This document shows, piece after piece, positions 10,896 to 23,077 of a stretch of 64,000 nucleotides of DNA (positions within the stretch are counted from its first letter, which is position 1; every line of letters begins with the position of its first letter). Source of the stretch: Pyronema omphalodes (taxonomy: Eukaryota; Ascomycota; Pezizomycetes; Pezizales; Pyronemataceae); contig JAJJXM010000024.1 in NCBI GenBank assembly GCA_024516155.1, positions 186,001 through 250,000 on the forward strand. Direction: 5' to 3'. The notes beneath the pieces were generated by a model, which was not told where the DNA came from, searched no databases, and saw nothing but the letters and a program-made list of their open reading frames with translations. A program made the translations under genes and the position numbers.

Positions 10896-13800
10896 CTATG
10901 CATAACTCATCATGCCTGTTGTTTTATCGTTAGCAAAAGTGCTTCTCAACGTCAAGTTAGATTTTTAATGCAACATACCGTCAATCTGACCAGTTCCCTT
11001 AAGGTCGTGTTCAAACTCCTCCGTAACCTCGAGTACCTCCATGATGTGTTTCAACGACAAATCCTCGCCCATGGAATATGCCAGCGCCTGCGCTGTTCTA
11101 ACAATGTTTTTAATTTGACGACCATTAAGATTTTTGCGAGAAAGAGTGTTTAGTTGCTCTTGGGTCAAGATCTTGCGCGGCTTCACAGTTTCGACTGCCG
11201 TCTCAACTGCGTTATCATTCGCGGTCTGGTCGATGGCCTCGGAGCTGTTGTCCGAGTTATTCTCCGCGGAAAGAGTAACCTCCTCGTGAGACACCATATC
11301 GAGGAACTGGGTCCAAACGGCATGCCGAGCCTTGTTGTCCAAATCGCTATACCGCAGGGCTATGTGAATTCGTGATTGGAAGGCCTCGTCGAATGTTTCA
11401 ACACCTAGAACTGTTAGCTGGTTCTCGAGGGTGATATAGAAATTCATACGGTTGGTTGTCATGAATAAGATTCCCTGGAAATACTCGAGCTGTCTCAGGA
11501 AAACACACACAAGAGCGTTACGATGAATGTCGTGAACGCTTCGTCGCTCGAGGAATACATCGGCCTCGTCCAACAATAGAACGGCACCCCATCCATGAGC
11601 TATCGACGTTAGCATTGGCACTACATGTAAAGCACACTAGAAACATACCAACTTCGAGAATCTGTGTCAACTGAGCATCGAGCTTTTCGGGGGTGGTGCT
11701 GAGCTGGCTTGTGCCGATCATGTAGAGAGGAAGTTGCAGGGATTCAGAGATTCCTGGTTATAAAATTTAGTGTCTTGTCATCAACACAACATCAACAATA
11801 CTCACCCTCAGCGGTCAGCGTCTTTCCAACACCAGGTCGTCCGTGCAAAACAACAACCAATCCTTGTCCCTTTCCTTTGATAATATCATCAATACCGGGC
11901 TTCTTCTTTCCCTGCTTGTTCTTGGTATGTGTCTCGACCAAAGCTTTTACAATTGACTTTTTCTTCTCTGGTAGAACAAGGCTGTCGAATGCCGTCTTAT
12001 TGAATACAATATCACGGATATTATCTACAGCAAAATGCAAATAAATCTTATCTCCGAGAGAAAAACCAGGGATTGTTGGCGGGCAAATCAGAAGTTGCTC
12101 GACAGTCATATCCTTTGGATCCAGTGGTACACCAGTCTTACGCTCCTTCTTGGCATCCGCACGGACAACTTGAATACCGAAACTTGTAACTTTGTAAGAA
12201 AGGGCTGGGGCGCTGCCGATGAGAGAGTCCATGGGATTTTCTGAAGATGGCACGGATTTCCACGGGGAAGTGCTATTTGAGGGCGTTCCAAAATCTTCTT
12301 CCGAATCGGAATCTTCTGGGTTAGACACTTGGATTCCATAGTCGGGGTTCATTTTCCTGAATGTCAGCGCATCTACCATGATGCGCGAACGCACATTCAA
12401 CTTGGTGATTCCCTCCTGCGTCCGGAAGTAAGCCATGCCTTCGTAGTACTTGTAGTGGGAACCAGAGTATGTGCCGAATTTGCGGCCACGATTAATTAGC
12501 TTTTCCCTTACAGTCTCCACCTCCGGATGACGGGCTAAGGGGAAAGCCAGTAAGGAGTCGATGCGTTTCACACCAACGAACTCTGGGATTTTGACCGTTG
12601 CTTTTGCTTCGCCAAATGACTTTCCGTCATAATTGATGTAGGTGCAATCCAATTGAAACCATTTTCCTTTCTTAAAATCGTTTTTTTAATGAGCCCCAGT
12701 CGAGTTTCAAACACATAGGCTCATTTGTGCCAGGACATAGTGTGTGGATGATGGTGCCTGGTCTGAAACAGCCCAAAGATGATCAAAGGTGATTCGGCCC
12801 TCTTCGAGCAAAGGATAAAGAGCTTTGGTGATTGGCGCATAGTCCTCGAGGAGATAGTTGATTAGAACATTTAGGTGATTGATCTTCTTTTTATTCTGTA
12901 AATCTTCCGGCTGTTCGTTCTCTTTTTTCAATACCGTCTGAAAATCGGGTAAATAGTTAAAAAGAAGGTTTGGCTCTAGAACCGGCTTATCGGAACTGAG
13001 GTTGATCATTCTAACATCTTTCATCACCTTGCGTAGTACTGAAACAAGCTCCTCACTCTTTATGTCAATCATGGTCTTTTGATATTCATTTTTCCAGTCT
13101 TGAATCAAAATTAGTTAGAAAAAAACAAAGTGTGCGGGGATGATGGAATACGTACTGAATGTTCGACGAACAATGAAACTATACTCCTCCCACACATCAT
13201 CCGAACTCTTTTTATCTGTGGTGGTGTCGGTAAGGTAGTAGTCGTGTCTCTCCTTATTGTATAATTCGTCCATTCGTTTGTACTCTAATTTACTTCCTCG
13301 TACGCGGGGCAGTTTAACCTCTTCTTCTTTCACAGTCTCCTTCTCTTTTGCAGGAACATATGCCAGATCCGACATTCTCTTACCAGCTCGGTCTTCACCA
13401 ACGATAACATTGGCTAGAGCTTTTAATTGATCACATCTTTCGCGTGATAATGGTGGTAAGAGCGGTGTGGTCAAGTGACTAGGTGGCTTCGTCGGTAAAC
13501 GACGTCTGTGGGAATTTTCCATTCTTTTGATAGACTCCGACCTCTTTGAAGACTCCTGGTGACGATTGTAAGAGTAAATTTTTCGCTTCTCTCCCTCAGA
13601 TTCACAGTCTCCGTCACCATCGTCCGTGTTTGTGGCGTTCCAACCCTCATCAATATCGTCTGCGGGTGTCTTGGCATCGTCCAATACCTCTTTAAATGCC
13701 TCCTGAAATGCTCGCGAAACATTCTGTTCGGAAACTACATGCGACAGAGATTTCCCATTGACGATATGCAAGCCATCGGATGTTGAATTGTTGTTGGCCC

Positions 13801-14183
13801 CCGTAAGTGTGGTGCTGTTATCCCTGGAGCGAGCCGTAACGCGGCGAATGGCACTGCTGCCAACACTGCTACCGGCACCACTACTGGTTGTTGTGGTTGT
13901 CAGACCAGCATCTGAGTTGCTATCGCTAGCATCGCCGTCTGTTTCTCCCAACTGCTCTATCGACGCTGGCCAAGTAATGTCTGTTCCTGCGTCACATTCG
14001 TCTGCATGTGTTGGTTGCACATGCTCCCCAGTGATGGCCGGATCGGAAACATTCGCGATATATTTGGCAAACTCTTGCTCCAGATGTTGCTCAAACTGCT
14101 CGAGCAGTTGCTTTTGGAATCGTTCATAAATTTTGAAGTATTGATCAACGGATAGGTTCACTTTGCTGGAAGTGGGAGGTATG

Positions 14184-14218
<35 letters not shown>

Positions 14219-14305
14219 CTGCTGTTCTTCGCTCGTCTTCGAAAGAATAGCTGCCACGGTGTCTGGCTCTGTATGCGCAGTAGATGGGGATGTGGATTCG
14301 GTCAT
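10896..14305 (-). CDS. AAA+ ATPase of the large fungal family with a long N-terminal extension
   Basis: Proposed exons on the minus strand: 14305-13156, 13098-11806, 11753-11649, 11599-11450, 11404-10979, 10915-10896 (about 1047 aa). The AAA core shows Walker A GRPGVGKT, Walker B GAVLLLDEADVFLE, sensor FMTTNR, then VETFDEAFQSRI with the arginine finger. Upstream is the usual family region (FQLDCTYINYDGK, then PLARHPE). The N-terminal ~300 residues are low-complexity: an 11-12 Gln run plus Ser/Asp/Thr-rich sequence. Oddities: the frame is interrupted around 12681-12726 (see findings), one 45-bp intron (11449-11405) has no stop, and a 63-bp last intron (10978-10916) would change the C-terminus from IDGMLH, ending at 10965, to IDGMMSYA. 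The cellular role of this family is not established. The ATG at 14305 is the first in frame with good context. Confidence 0.75.
12681..12726 (-). other. apparent paired frameshift inside the ATPase gene
   Basis: On the coding strand the frame reads well to about 12727, then needs a one-base shift at an A triplet (12724-12726). It continues with family-like residues (NEPMCLKLDWGSLKK) and needs the opposite shift at a run of seven A (12681-12687) to rejoin the downstream exon frame (DFKKGKWFQLDC). Without this the frame stops at 12707. Either two homopolymer sequencing errors, two real compensating indels, or a 42-bp intron with a weak GTTTGA donor would explain it. Confidence 0.6.
14185..14216. 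repeat. (CTG)n repeat coding for poly-Gln in the ATPase
   Basis: Plus-strand GCT/CTG triplets, read as CAG on the minus strand, give the Gln run near residue 30 of the AAA+ ATPase. Confidence 0.9.
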
Positions 14306-15375
14306 TATTGACACGAGTGCAGTTGAACTAACAAGAGTTGTTGTTGTCCACTCGGTCGTGCTGGCACTTGTTCTGCGAAGCTGCTAGTGGTGGGCGGGTG
14401 CTTTTGGTTCGTTTGCTCTTTTTCACTCTCGCGATGCTGCTGGGGGGGGGAGGGGGGTGGGTGGGTGACGATGAGGGTACAGACAGATGCTTTCTAGGTA
14501 TTAGATATAGCTGTACTGCTGCGATGCTGTTTCGATGAGGTGGTGATGAGGTGTCCGGGGGGTGTGGGGGGGGGTTGGAGGCCTGTCGTGGTGATATATA
14601 GAAGGTGTCTCGTATCCAGTGGCAAAAATTGAGGAAAATGGAGGTGGAAGAGGTGGGGTGAGAAGATGAGGAGAAAGGAAGAGGAGGGCTGCCTGGATCG
14701 CGCACACAGACAGCTCTGACTAGCAAGCAATCTACGTTACCGACGGCAGTTTACATATACTCGGCACGCACAGTTGAGGCAGGTGTTCTTTACTTTTTTG
14801 CTTTCGACTGTCCTGACGGTCCTGGTCGTCTTTGTGGCTGGCTGCGGTACTGCGCGGTATGTCATTTTGATCTCTGTGCCTGTCTGACATTAGAGGATTA
14901 CTGCCTAGCTAAGCCAGCAGAAGCTCCGATTTTTCGTACGTCGGGCTTAGAGCGCATCGCAACTTGCGAACTTGCGACCCATTTGAAAATGAGATTGCCC
15001 CGGAAGGCTCCAGGTCACCACACCATTTAAGCGATCCAGTGAAAATCGCCACCGTCTGGGGAACAACAGGGGCCCGGTTATCAGCAGTGAGCACAGCCTT
15101 CACGTCTCACGCGGGGACACACACACACACACATCCGCAAAGAGAAACACAAATATAGATAGAAAGAAAAGAACAAGTGCACATGACAAAACTGTGGCTA
15201 TGCTTACTTCTTTCAGAGATGACGAAATAACCTGTACTCCCCATTTCATGACGAAAGGAATATTATAATACCTGCAGAATTGCGTAGTTGCGACGAAGCG
15301 AAACGCAGATGGATGATGATAGTCGATGCGAAACGCAGGTGATGGATGCGAAACGGAGATGAAGAATACGAAACC

Positions 15376-15473
15376 GATTTTTTTTTTTATTTTTTTGTTT
15401 TTTTTTTTTGCTTTTGCTTTTTATTTTTGTTTTTGTTTTTTTATTTTTATTTTTTTATTTTATTTTTTTATTT
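15376..15473. repeat. T-rich low-complexity tract
   Basis: About 100 bases made of T runs separated by single A, G or GC (for example TTTTTGTTTTTG). The Phe-rich frame across it is an artefact. Confidence 0.9.
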
Positions 15474-16042
15474 TCCTTCACTCTGCAGGACTCTATTCTA
15501 ATTCATCCTACTCTCAAAACCAACTGACGGATATTTCCCTCACCACTCAACTCTCGTCACTTCACACTTCCCCTTTTTCCCAACCAAGTCTCGTGAGCTC
15601 TCTCAAACATGCAGCTTCTCATTTTAAAGATTTGATTTGATTGATAACTTACAGGGGGATTCCACATTTACATCTTCTCTGACTTGACTTTGACTCCTGC
15701 AGCGTCCAACCAAGTCATCGCAATCGACAAACAAGAACTTGCATATCGAGATGTTGCATCGCGCAGAAGAAAACGCCATCACGAAACAGACAGCGTTGAT
15801 TCGACAATTCCCCTTGACACTTATGCACACCACATACGATGTTTGATCCTCGATCAATCATCACCGGCTCAGATATATCTAAATCTACCAACCGGCTTCC
15901 GTATCTGTATCCTGTATGTCCATTTTTCAAATCTCATCACGACAACCGCGGCCACCAGACCAGCTTTCACCGCTCAAGCTCGCTACTCAACCAAGCTACA
16001 CTGGCCGACAAAAAAAAGTCTGTATGGTGTATTGGTGCTTGA

Positions 16043-16066
16043 ATGGATGGATGGATGGATGGATGG
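16043..16066. repeat. (ATGG)n microsatellite
   Basis: Six perfect ATGG/TGGA units, with further scattered copies to about 16150 (TGGATGGATGGG and similar) in the same desert. Confidence 0.9.
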
Positions 16067-16379
16067 GTTGGATGCTATGCTCTGCTATGCTATTGATGGA
16101 TGGATGGGATGCTACGGTGCTGGATCAATGGGATGGATGGATATGGATAGCATGCAATGGGATCCATGGACTCGTCGGAATCAACCAACCTCCCCATGCA
16201 CGCTAGACACGTATCGACGCCGACGCCAGGGACAGGGCGGAGGTCCACAATGAGCCATATGTATGTATGTATGTGTGGTGACCATACCATACTATGGTGC
16301 TGTGCTATACAGACACCGAGCCTATGGCAGTCGTGATGGGATTTTGATGCCGGATGGTGTAGAAGCGCGAAGCTGTGTG

Positions 16380-16490
16380 AAGCGGTGCGGTGCGGTGCGG
16401 TGCGGTGCAAAGCAACGCGAGGCAGTGTGGAGCAGCGTCGAGCAACGCAAAGAAGTACGAAGCACCTCCAGGCAACGCAGAGCACCGCGA
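16380..16490. repeat. degenerate tandem array of GCGGT and AGCAACGC-like units
   Basis: Four perfect GCGGT units (16382-16405 area) run into about eight diverged copies of an ~11-bp unit resembling AGCAACGCGAA. The unit phase drifts, so it looks like an old minisatellite. Confidence 0.7.
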
Positions 16491-19400
16491 TGATGCAACA
16501 ACGCAAGACTAATGCGTTTCATACCCCTTTGTACGATATGCTGCGTTTATGTATGCTGTGTTGATGATGGGTGGGGGACGAAGAAGAGAGAGGACGAGGG
16601 TATCGGAGCTGGACTGGCTGTCATGTCAACGACAGGGAATATTATCGATCGATACAGATACCGCCATGGCATGGCATGGCATGCATCCGACTACCGTACC
16701 GCACCGCAGTCCTGAGTCCATCGAAATAACGACGATACTCGAAAAAATCTATTGACTGGATGGATAGATCATTGATTGACAGACCGACTGGCTCACTGGA
16801 TGGAAAGATTATATGTGTTGTCACATACAGTAACATTACATATTCCTGTCCGAGAGTCAAAAGCACATTTTTCAAGCTTCTAGGACAAGGCCACATGGAC
16901 ACATTGCACGTCGAGAGATCTTCTCCCTCCCTCCCGCCGCCGGACTAGGCAATTGCGGGAGTTAACTCAACCGAACTATATTTACATCTACATACAGCTA
17001 TACATCTCCGGATATCCCACTTTGTGCAGCATTTAAAATCATGGTCCATAACTGGGGCGTTGGGCGTTATGATGGTCACCATTCGGATGTAGCTGTTGTG
17101 AAGTCGACGACGACAACCGACTGAGATAGTGTGGAATGGAATGGAATGGTACGTACGTATGTGTGTTAACCTCCGACTGGTTTATGTGCCATATGTATGA
17201 TATGTGTAAGCCGGCTGGTAGCTGCTAGAGAGGTACGCAGTACGCAGTACACGGTTACTGTGGCCATACAGATACACAGCTACACTTCAGGTCCAGGTCG
17301 ATTGTGGATAGGTGATTACAACTGCCTGAAACTGCCTGTAACTGCCGACTGGACAGAGCAAGGCGTCACTGAGGTGGACTGAGTGGACGGAGCAAGGCGT
17401 AACTTAGTGGAAGGTGTAGCTAGGTGGAATTAAGTGGAAGCCGACAAAGACGTCTGGAAAGGTCTGATAACGTCCAGAACAGATAGGTCCACCAAAAAAA
17501 ATAAAAAATAAAAAAAATCCGCCAAGTTCGATTAAAAATTAAAACTATGGTGCCATATGCAGGTTTCCGGGTGTGCATTGCAAACATTTGGTCACTGGCG
17601 AACCATAGGAACCATAGGAACCGAAATCAGGATCAGGGTCGCGGTGATCAAACGAGATCAAACGAGATCACACAAATCTAAAACCCCTGGAAACCCCTGA
17701 AACAAGGCAACAAGGTCTCCATCAATCCATCGCTTCATCAAAACTAAAGTTACGGGAGCATCTCTTCATAAAGTTTTAATTTAACTGCCGGGAACCTTAA
17801 ATCATGATATATATTTACCGAACCTTTTTTTTTCTTCTTCTTATCGTTATTCTGGATTTTTTTGTTTTTTTATTTCCATTTTTTACATCAGGCCATTTTT
17901 TTTGTCGCGTTTGAAGCAGGCAGGAAGGCAAAGCAGCTTAGGGAACGATTGCCGCGGTAAAATGCCGCAATGTTTTAACGCCGCTAGACTTATCGCTATC
18001 GGTATCGGTATGAGACTTGCCGCGCTGCACCATGCCATCCACCCGACAACAAAGATTATGGTAGTTAAAGAAATTAAAGGTGTTTTTTTTATAAGCAGAA
18101 ATGTAGAAAATTAGAAAAACAGAAATGCAAAAAAGCAATAAAATAGCGATATGGTATTGTCGTCAATTATTAATCTGATCCGACTGACAGACAGACAGAC
18201 TGATTAGAGTGTACGATAGTATTGATCATCCATGTTTTTTTCCTATACATATATACAAAATAATAAACGCAGCTTAATCTGTAATTTTATTCAAGTAGAA
18301 TATCCTCTCCATGTACATACCTTGTCATTACATAAATCCCCATATCCCATCCACATAATAACCCCTTACAAAATCCCCAATTCCCCCAAAGTTCTAACCC
18401 CTAAAATTCAACCGTCTATGTACCATCATCCGTCCTTTTTTCAGCGCACGATTGCGGTACGTAGTGGTAGTTGATCCTATGTCCTATGTATGTCCTATGT
18501 CCTAGCCACTATCTCCATGCATCTATCTCCCTGTCTGTGGCAAAACTACACTCCATACCCCACCCCAGTCCACCCCAGCCTAGTCCGGCCATGGCGACGG
18601 CGACGGCCGTGGGGCGTGCCTCCGTACATGCCAGTGCGTGCCTCTGCGGCGTGGCATGGCGTGGCGTGTGGATCTGCGGATACATAGGTGGGGATGTGTG
18701 GATGGGTGGATGATAGGAATGCGAACCATTTTTTTTCTCTTGGCCACGGAAATGGTTCGCAAATATGTAGTGGGGGGTGGATGGGGATGGGGAAAAACAT
18801 TTGAGGAGCGGCGGTGGTACGGGAGCTAGTGGTGGTTGGTTGGGATAGCATAGCACAGGATGGATAGGATGGGATAGGATGGACATATTTTGATGATATT
18901 ACGGTGGCTTGTTCAGTGCTGTGTACTGTAACTTACGAGCGGTGTGGCTTATTAAGCAGGTGTACTTGGTTGGTAATAGGGTATGTATATTGTAATAGAT
19001 ATATTTTGTGGCTATGGTATATGTATCACTACGGTATATCTCCAGAATATTGCTACGGTATATAGCCATAGTCATAGTCATATACATATCCCCGGTATAT
19101 AATCGATATATACTGTTTTATCTATCTTTCTCACATGCCCTGGGATAAAATCTTCCGATTTCTATACGTAGTCATCATAACCATACCATAACGATAGACA
19201 CAGATATCTGGAATACTCCCGCAGATCCCGCATCTCCGTACATTCCGAACTTTCCGGGCAATATACCTATTCTGTATACTATACTGTAATACTAGCATCC
19301 TGTATGCTGTATGTTAGGTGCCGTAACAAAACTAAGCTACCTCATACTGTATGTACTTACTGTGGCTTGAGCTTCTCGGTGCTAGGTGCCGTAACTAAGA

Positions 19401-20261
19401 TCCTAGTTACATATCCTGGGATGCGGACCACTGTGGATGCGGAGTCCGGACTAAAACTGTGGGATATGGGCTAGTGATCATTATACATGCGTGACTCGCA
19501 TGAAGGAAAAGTCAGCAGACCTGACTGGTTTAGCTAGCTTAGGATCAAGGATGGGGGCGCCGGCGGCGGTGGATTGGTAAATCATAGATTGGAGTTGGCA
19601 GGTGATGGAACTGGGGTATGGAGATAAATTATTTGTTTGTTTATTGATATTCGTTCAGTATACAGTGTTCATTGTTATGTGAATTTCATTTTCTTGGATG
19701 TATTTTCTCTGTATGTGGATATTATTTTAGCAGGTATGACATTTCATGTATGCATGGCGGTGTTGATTATTCTTTTTTGTTTTTTGTTTTTTTTTTTTTC
19801 ACCCACGGGAAAAATTCTTTCGTCTTCCCTGTAAAAGGCTCCGATCCGATATCCGCTACGGGATACGGTAAGTCTCTCATGTAGGCATGTATGGTGTCAC
19901 CCTATCACCGTGTCACCATATGTAGGCAAAATGTATCCACTGTCCACAGTAATCCATAACAGCCGAACTTGCGAACCAACTCTCGAAAAGTGTCTTTAGG
20001 GAATCGGGATAGGGATATGGATGCTGGACAAGGATAAGGGATAGGGATATGGAGGGATATGTAGACAAGGTATGAATGTGGCGAAGGGGCGGCGAGGTGC
20101 AGATCTTTTTTGTTTCTCAGGGGGGTTATGTATGCTCGGTGGGATTGTGATTATGATCACCAGGGTTATGGTTATCAGGGTTGTGATTACGATTATGATG
20201 ACTTGGACTGTTGGGCCTGGGTAGGGATGTACAGTATAGTGGGAATCATGTACAGATAGAA

Positions 20262-20375
20262 TTATAGACTTACATATAGACTTACATATAGACTTACAGA
20301 TATACTATAGATATATGTACATGCTTACATACATACATATAGACTTACATACATACATATTGACTTACATATCTC
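20262..20375. repeat. tandem array of TATAGACTTACA-like units
   Basis: Repeated ATAGACTTACAT units, first close-packed, then separated by ACATACAT runs. No protein-coding meaning is apparent. Confidence 0.75.
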
Positions 20376-21751
20376 ACCGAGATCCCGACTGAGATCTAGG
20401 GTTTTCAGGGTTCTCTGTCTATCTGTTCGTTTGATCAATTTTGGATCCGACTTAGCTAGTTAGCTAGCCCTGTATGTAGTTGGATGTTTGGTGCTTGACG
20501 TATGATTCATATGTACATAACATCCAATCCAGTATTCTTATGAATCCGTTTGGCATATTTTAATGCCCTGTTGAAGTATTTTATAACACCAACAAGTTTT
20601 TCCGTTTGACGTCCGAACTTCGGGATCTTTTATATGTTTTGTTTGTTTGTCTGGTTTGTTTGTTCCGTAACCCCGTTCGGTCCGAGCCGATGAAACTGAA
20701 ACTGCAGTATTCGTTTGGCTATCAGCCTTTGTGTTTGGCCCTTAAAATTTTTGAAATTTATTCCCTCTACATAGTCAGGCTGCATTGCATAACCATGGTG
20801 ACCTACCGGCGTCTCAATCTCGCTTCCTTCGCCACCTACATCACAAGTGCAGTTATCTCTTTTATTCAAAGTACTCAACGATATCCCTTACATCACAATA
20901 CACCAACATCTTCCCCCACAAAAAACATGTACATATCCGGGCTGATGACAAGACGAGTGCTTTCTTCCTATACCCCAAATCTGTAAAGACATTCCTCCAC
21001 CGCACCGGTCGGTAAACTATTCCTTATATTGATTCCTCGATATAACTGGTCAGGTCAGGAGAAGTCGGGTCGAGTCAAGCATGCAGCCATCCATCCAGGC
21101 AACCCAGGTAGGCAGCCCAGGTCGGCACGTATGTAGATATTTCGGACTCCCGAAGACCGAAACCCCCAAAATAAAACAACATTCAGGGGCGGCGGTGGGC
21201 GGTGGGCGGTTGTGTGGGGGTAGGAGTCATCGGTGAAAAAAATGTTCACTTTCTCAATTAGCCGTGCAGTGCAATGCGTTCGGTTACTTCGAATCTATGA
21301 TGATACATATATTACATACCATGCGGGCGGTACATATTACAGGCGAATGACGACGATGAGCAAGGAGATGGGCTAGACCTTCATGTGACGTCATGTACTC
21401 TTGCACTCTGGCAAAGTGCACCGCAATGTAACTTGGGGTACATACATCATAACAATATCACGTGATTACTTTCGGGATGAGCGAGGTGGCTCCGGTGGAA
21501 AACACGCGTCTAGCTCGGGTTGATCGAGGGAACTCGGAGCAGCTCTGTCGGAGCCGCGCGCACCCCCCACCCATTCCCCACCCCGCGCGTCCTACCCCGA
21601 CTTTCCCGGACTTACCCCGCTTTATCCGTGATGGAGTCAAATGAAGATCATGTCATGGGTGCTGAGACCAGTACTCATAACCTCTGCGACAGCTAACTTA
21701 CGTTTACCTCTAGTACCTCCGATACACCACTGACCTCTAGAAACACCCACG

Positions 21752-23077
21752 ATGAACCCTCTCTACCCAACCCCAACCACCTCGGACGTCTCCCACTACA
21801 TCGGCCTCCCAATCTCCTCGCTCCCTGCCCCAGCATGCATTCTCGACCTCCCCACTCTCCGCCGTAACTGCCGTCGCCTTCGCCATCTCTCTGCATCTCT
21901 CGGCGTTCAATTCCGTCCACACACCAAAACCCACAAAACCCTCTCACTAACGCGACTTCAACTAGAGGGGTTAGGTCATGGAAACGTGATTGTATCTACC
22001 GTCGCGGAAGCAGAGGCCTTGGAGCCATTGGTGGAAGAAGGTGCCGTCACTGGAATTCTTTATGGATTCCCCCTACCGCCGTCGGCGAGATGTAGACTAC
22101 TGCAGCTAAGGGAGAGACATCCGGAGTTGCAGGTAACCGTGCTGGTGGATCATGTTGACCAGCTTCCGGAGGATGGAAAGGGATGGTTGGTGTTTGTGAA
22201 GCTGGATAATGGGTACCAACGCGCGGGTCTGAAAACCGAGTCCCCCGAGTTACTGGGACTGTTGAAGAAAATTAAAGATACAGGCGCGGAGTTGAAGGGG
22301 TTCTATTCTCATGCGGGTCATAGCTATGGGGCTAAAACAGCAGAGGAGGCGGTGGAGTTTCTTGCTAAGGAATTGGAAACGGTGGTAAAAGGGGTGGACA
22401 CGCTTGATGGGCTTTCTGGATCTGAAGGAAACCAGCCTTTTAATGCTAAGGGTCTTGTATTGTCTGTGGGAGCAACACCAACGGCACTCGCGGCGGAGGG
22501 TATGAGAGAGAGGATTAGGAATATCCAGGAAAAAGGATGGATCGTGGAACTACACGCTGGCGTTTATACCACAATGGATCTACAGCAGTTGACCACCGGG
22601 CCCGAGTCCGTGACCTCCGACAGCTCTGAGTCATCCTCCGATACCAAGACAGAATCAACGGCAGTCCGAGCACTTGATGAAGGTGATATTGCCATCACTG
22701 TGTTGGCTGAAGTGGCAAGTGTATACCCCGACCGTGGTGAGGCGTTATTAGCCATCGGGTCAACAGGTCTCGGGCGTGAGCCCGGTAGGATTCCGGGGTG
22801 GGGAGTTCTCACCGGATGGCGAGACTCCCAGTCACTGACTCCCTCGGCTTGGGACGGAAAACAGAAATCAGGCTGGACTGTAGGCCGCATATCTCAAGAA
22901 CATGCAGTGCTCACTAAAGACCCGGCGTTCACGAACGAGCCTATGGAACTTAAGGTTGGGCAAAAGGTGCGGATTTGGCCCCAGCACTCGTGTATTGCAG
23001 GCAATTGCTACGGCTGGTACTATGTAGTTGAGGATGGGAGGGTGGTGGATGTTTGGGTTAGATGCCGGGGATGGTAA
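21752..23077 (+). CDS. DSD1: D-serine dehydratase (PLP- and Zn-dependent, alanine-racemase fold)
   Basis: An intronless 441-residue gene. The N-terminal alanine-racemase-like barrel contains FRPHTKTHK, with the PLP-binding lysine expected at K59. FVKLDNGYQRAG and FYSHAGHSYG follow in the expected order, then GATPTA. The C-terminal D-serine-dehydratase-like domain ends with WPQHSC, whose His412 and Cys414 match the zinc ligands of the yeast and vertebrate enzymes. The family converts D-serine to pyruvate and ammonia; relatives include D-threonine aldolases, and the HxC pair plus length favour the dehydratase. An acidic Ser/Thr/Glu insertion near residues 285-305 looks like a surface loop. The start is the first ATG and gives the usual length. 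No operon-like context; it stands alone between two deserts. Confidence 0.9.
   Translation: MNPLYPTPTTSDVSHYIGLPISSLPAPACILDLPTLRRNCRRLRHLSASLGVQFRPHTKTHKTLSLTRLQLEGLGHGNVIVSTVAEAEALEPLVEEGAVTGILYGFPLPPSARCRLLQLRERHPELQVTVLVDHVDQLPEDGKGWLVFVKLDNGYQRAGLKTESPELLGLLKKIKDTGAELKGFYSHAGHSYGAKTAEEAVEFLAKELETVVKGVDTLDGLSGSEGNQPFNAKGLVLSVGATPTALAAEGMRERIRNIQEKGWIVELHAGVYTTMDLQQLTTGPESVTSDSSESSSDTKTESTAVRALDEGDIAITVLAEVASVYPDRGEALLAIGSTGLGREPGRIPGWGVLTGWRDSQSLTPSAWDGKQKSGWTVGRISQEHAVLTKDPAFTNEPMELKVGQKVRIWPQHSCIAGNCYGWYYVVEDGRVVDVWVRCRGW

Larger units (their letters stand above)
14306..21751. other. 7.4-kb repeat-rich gene desert between divergent genes
   Basis: No gene is supported over 7.4 kb. The first ~450 bp are the pyrimidine-rich (on the coding strand) leader and promoter of the ATPase gene. 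The rest carries T-rich tracts, TGGA, GTATG and other short tandem runs, a degenerate AGCAACGCG-like array, and a 15-20-bp CTTACATATAGA-type array. Open frames are short or repeat-driven (for example 15684-16253). It could contain long promoters or noncoding RNAs, but sequence alone does not show them. Confidence 0.5.

Noticed and set aside
15684..16253. 189-codon plus-strand frame
   Set aside because: Its second half is the ATGG microsatellite and its first half has no recognisable features; overlapping frames on the other strand are equally long.
20262..20375. CRISPR-like repeat array
   Set aside because: Units are short, directly abutting and lack spacers of uniform length; the genome is eukaryotic.
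20606..20986. 126-codon frame with hydrophobic start
   Set aside because: Lies in a desert with no promoter or splice logic, and an opposite-strand frame of similar quality overlaps it.
21752..23077. D-threonine aldolase as the identity of the PLP enzyme
   Set aside because: Length and the C-terminal HSC zinc pair fit eukaryotic D-serine dehydratase better, although the folds are the same.
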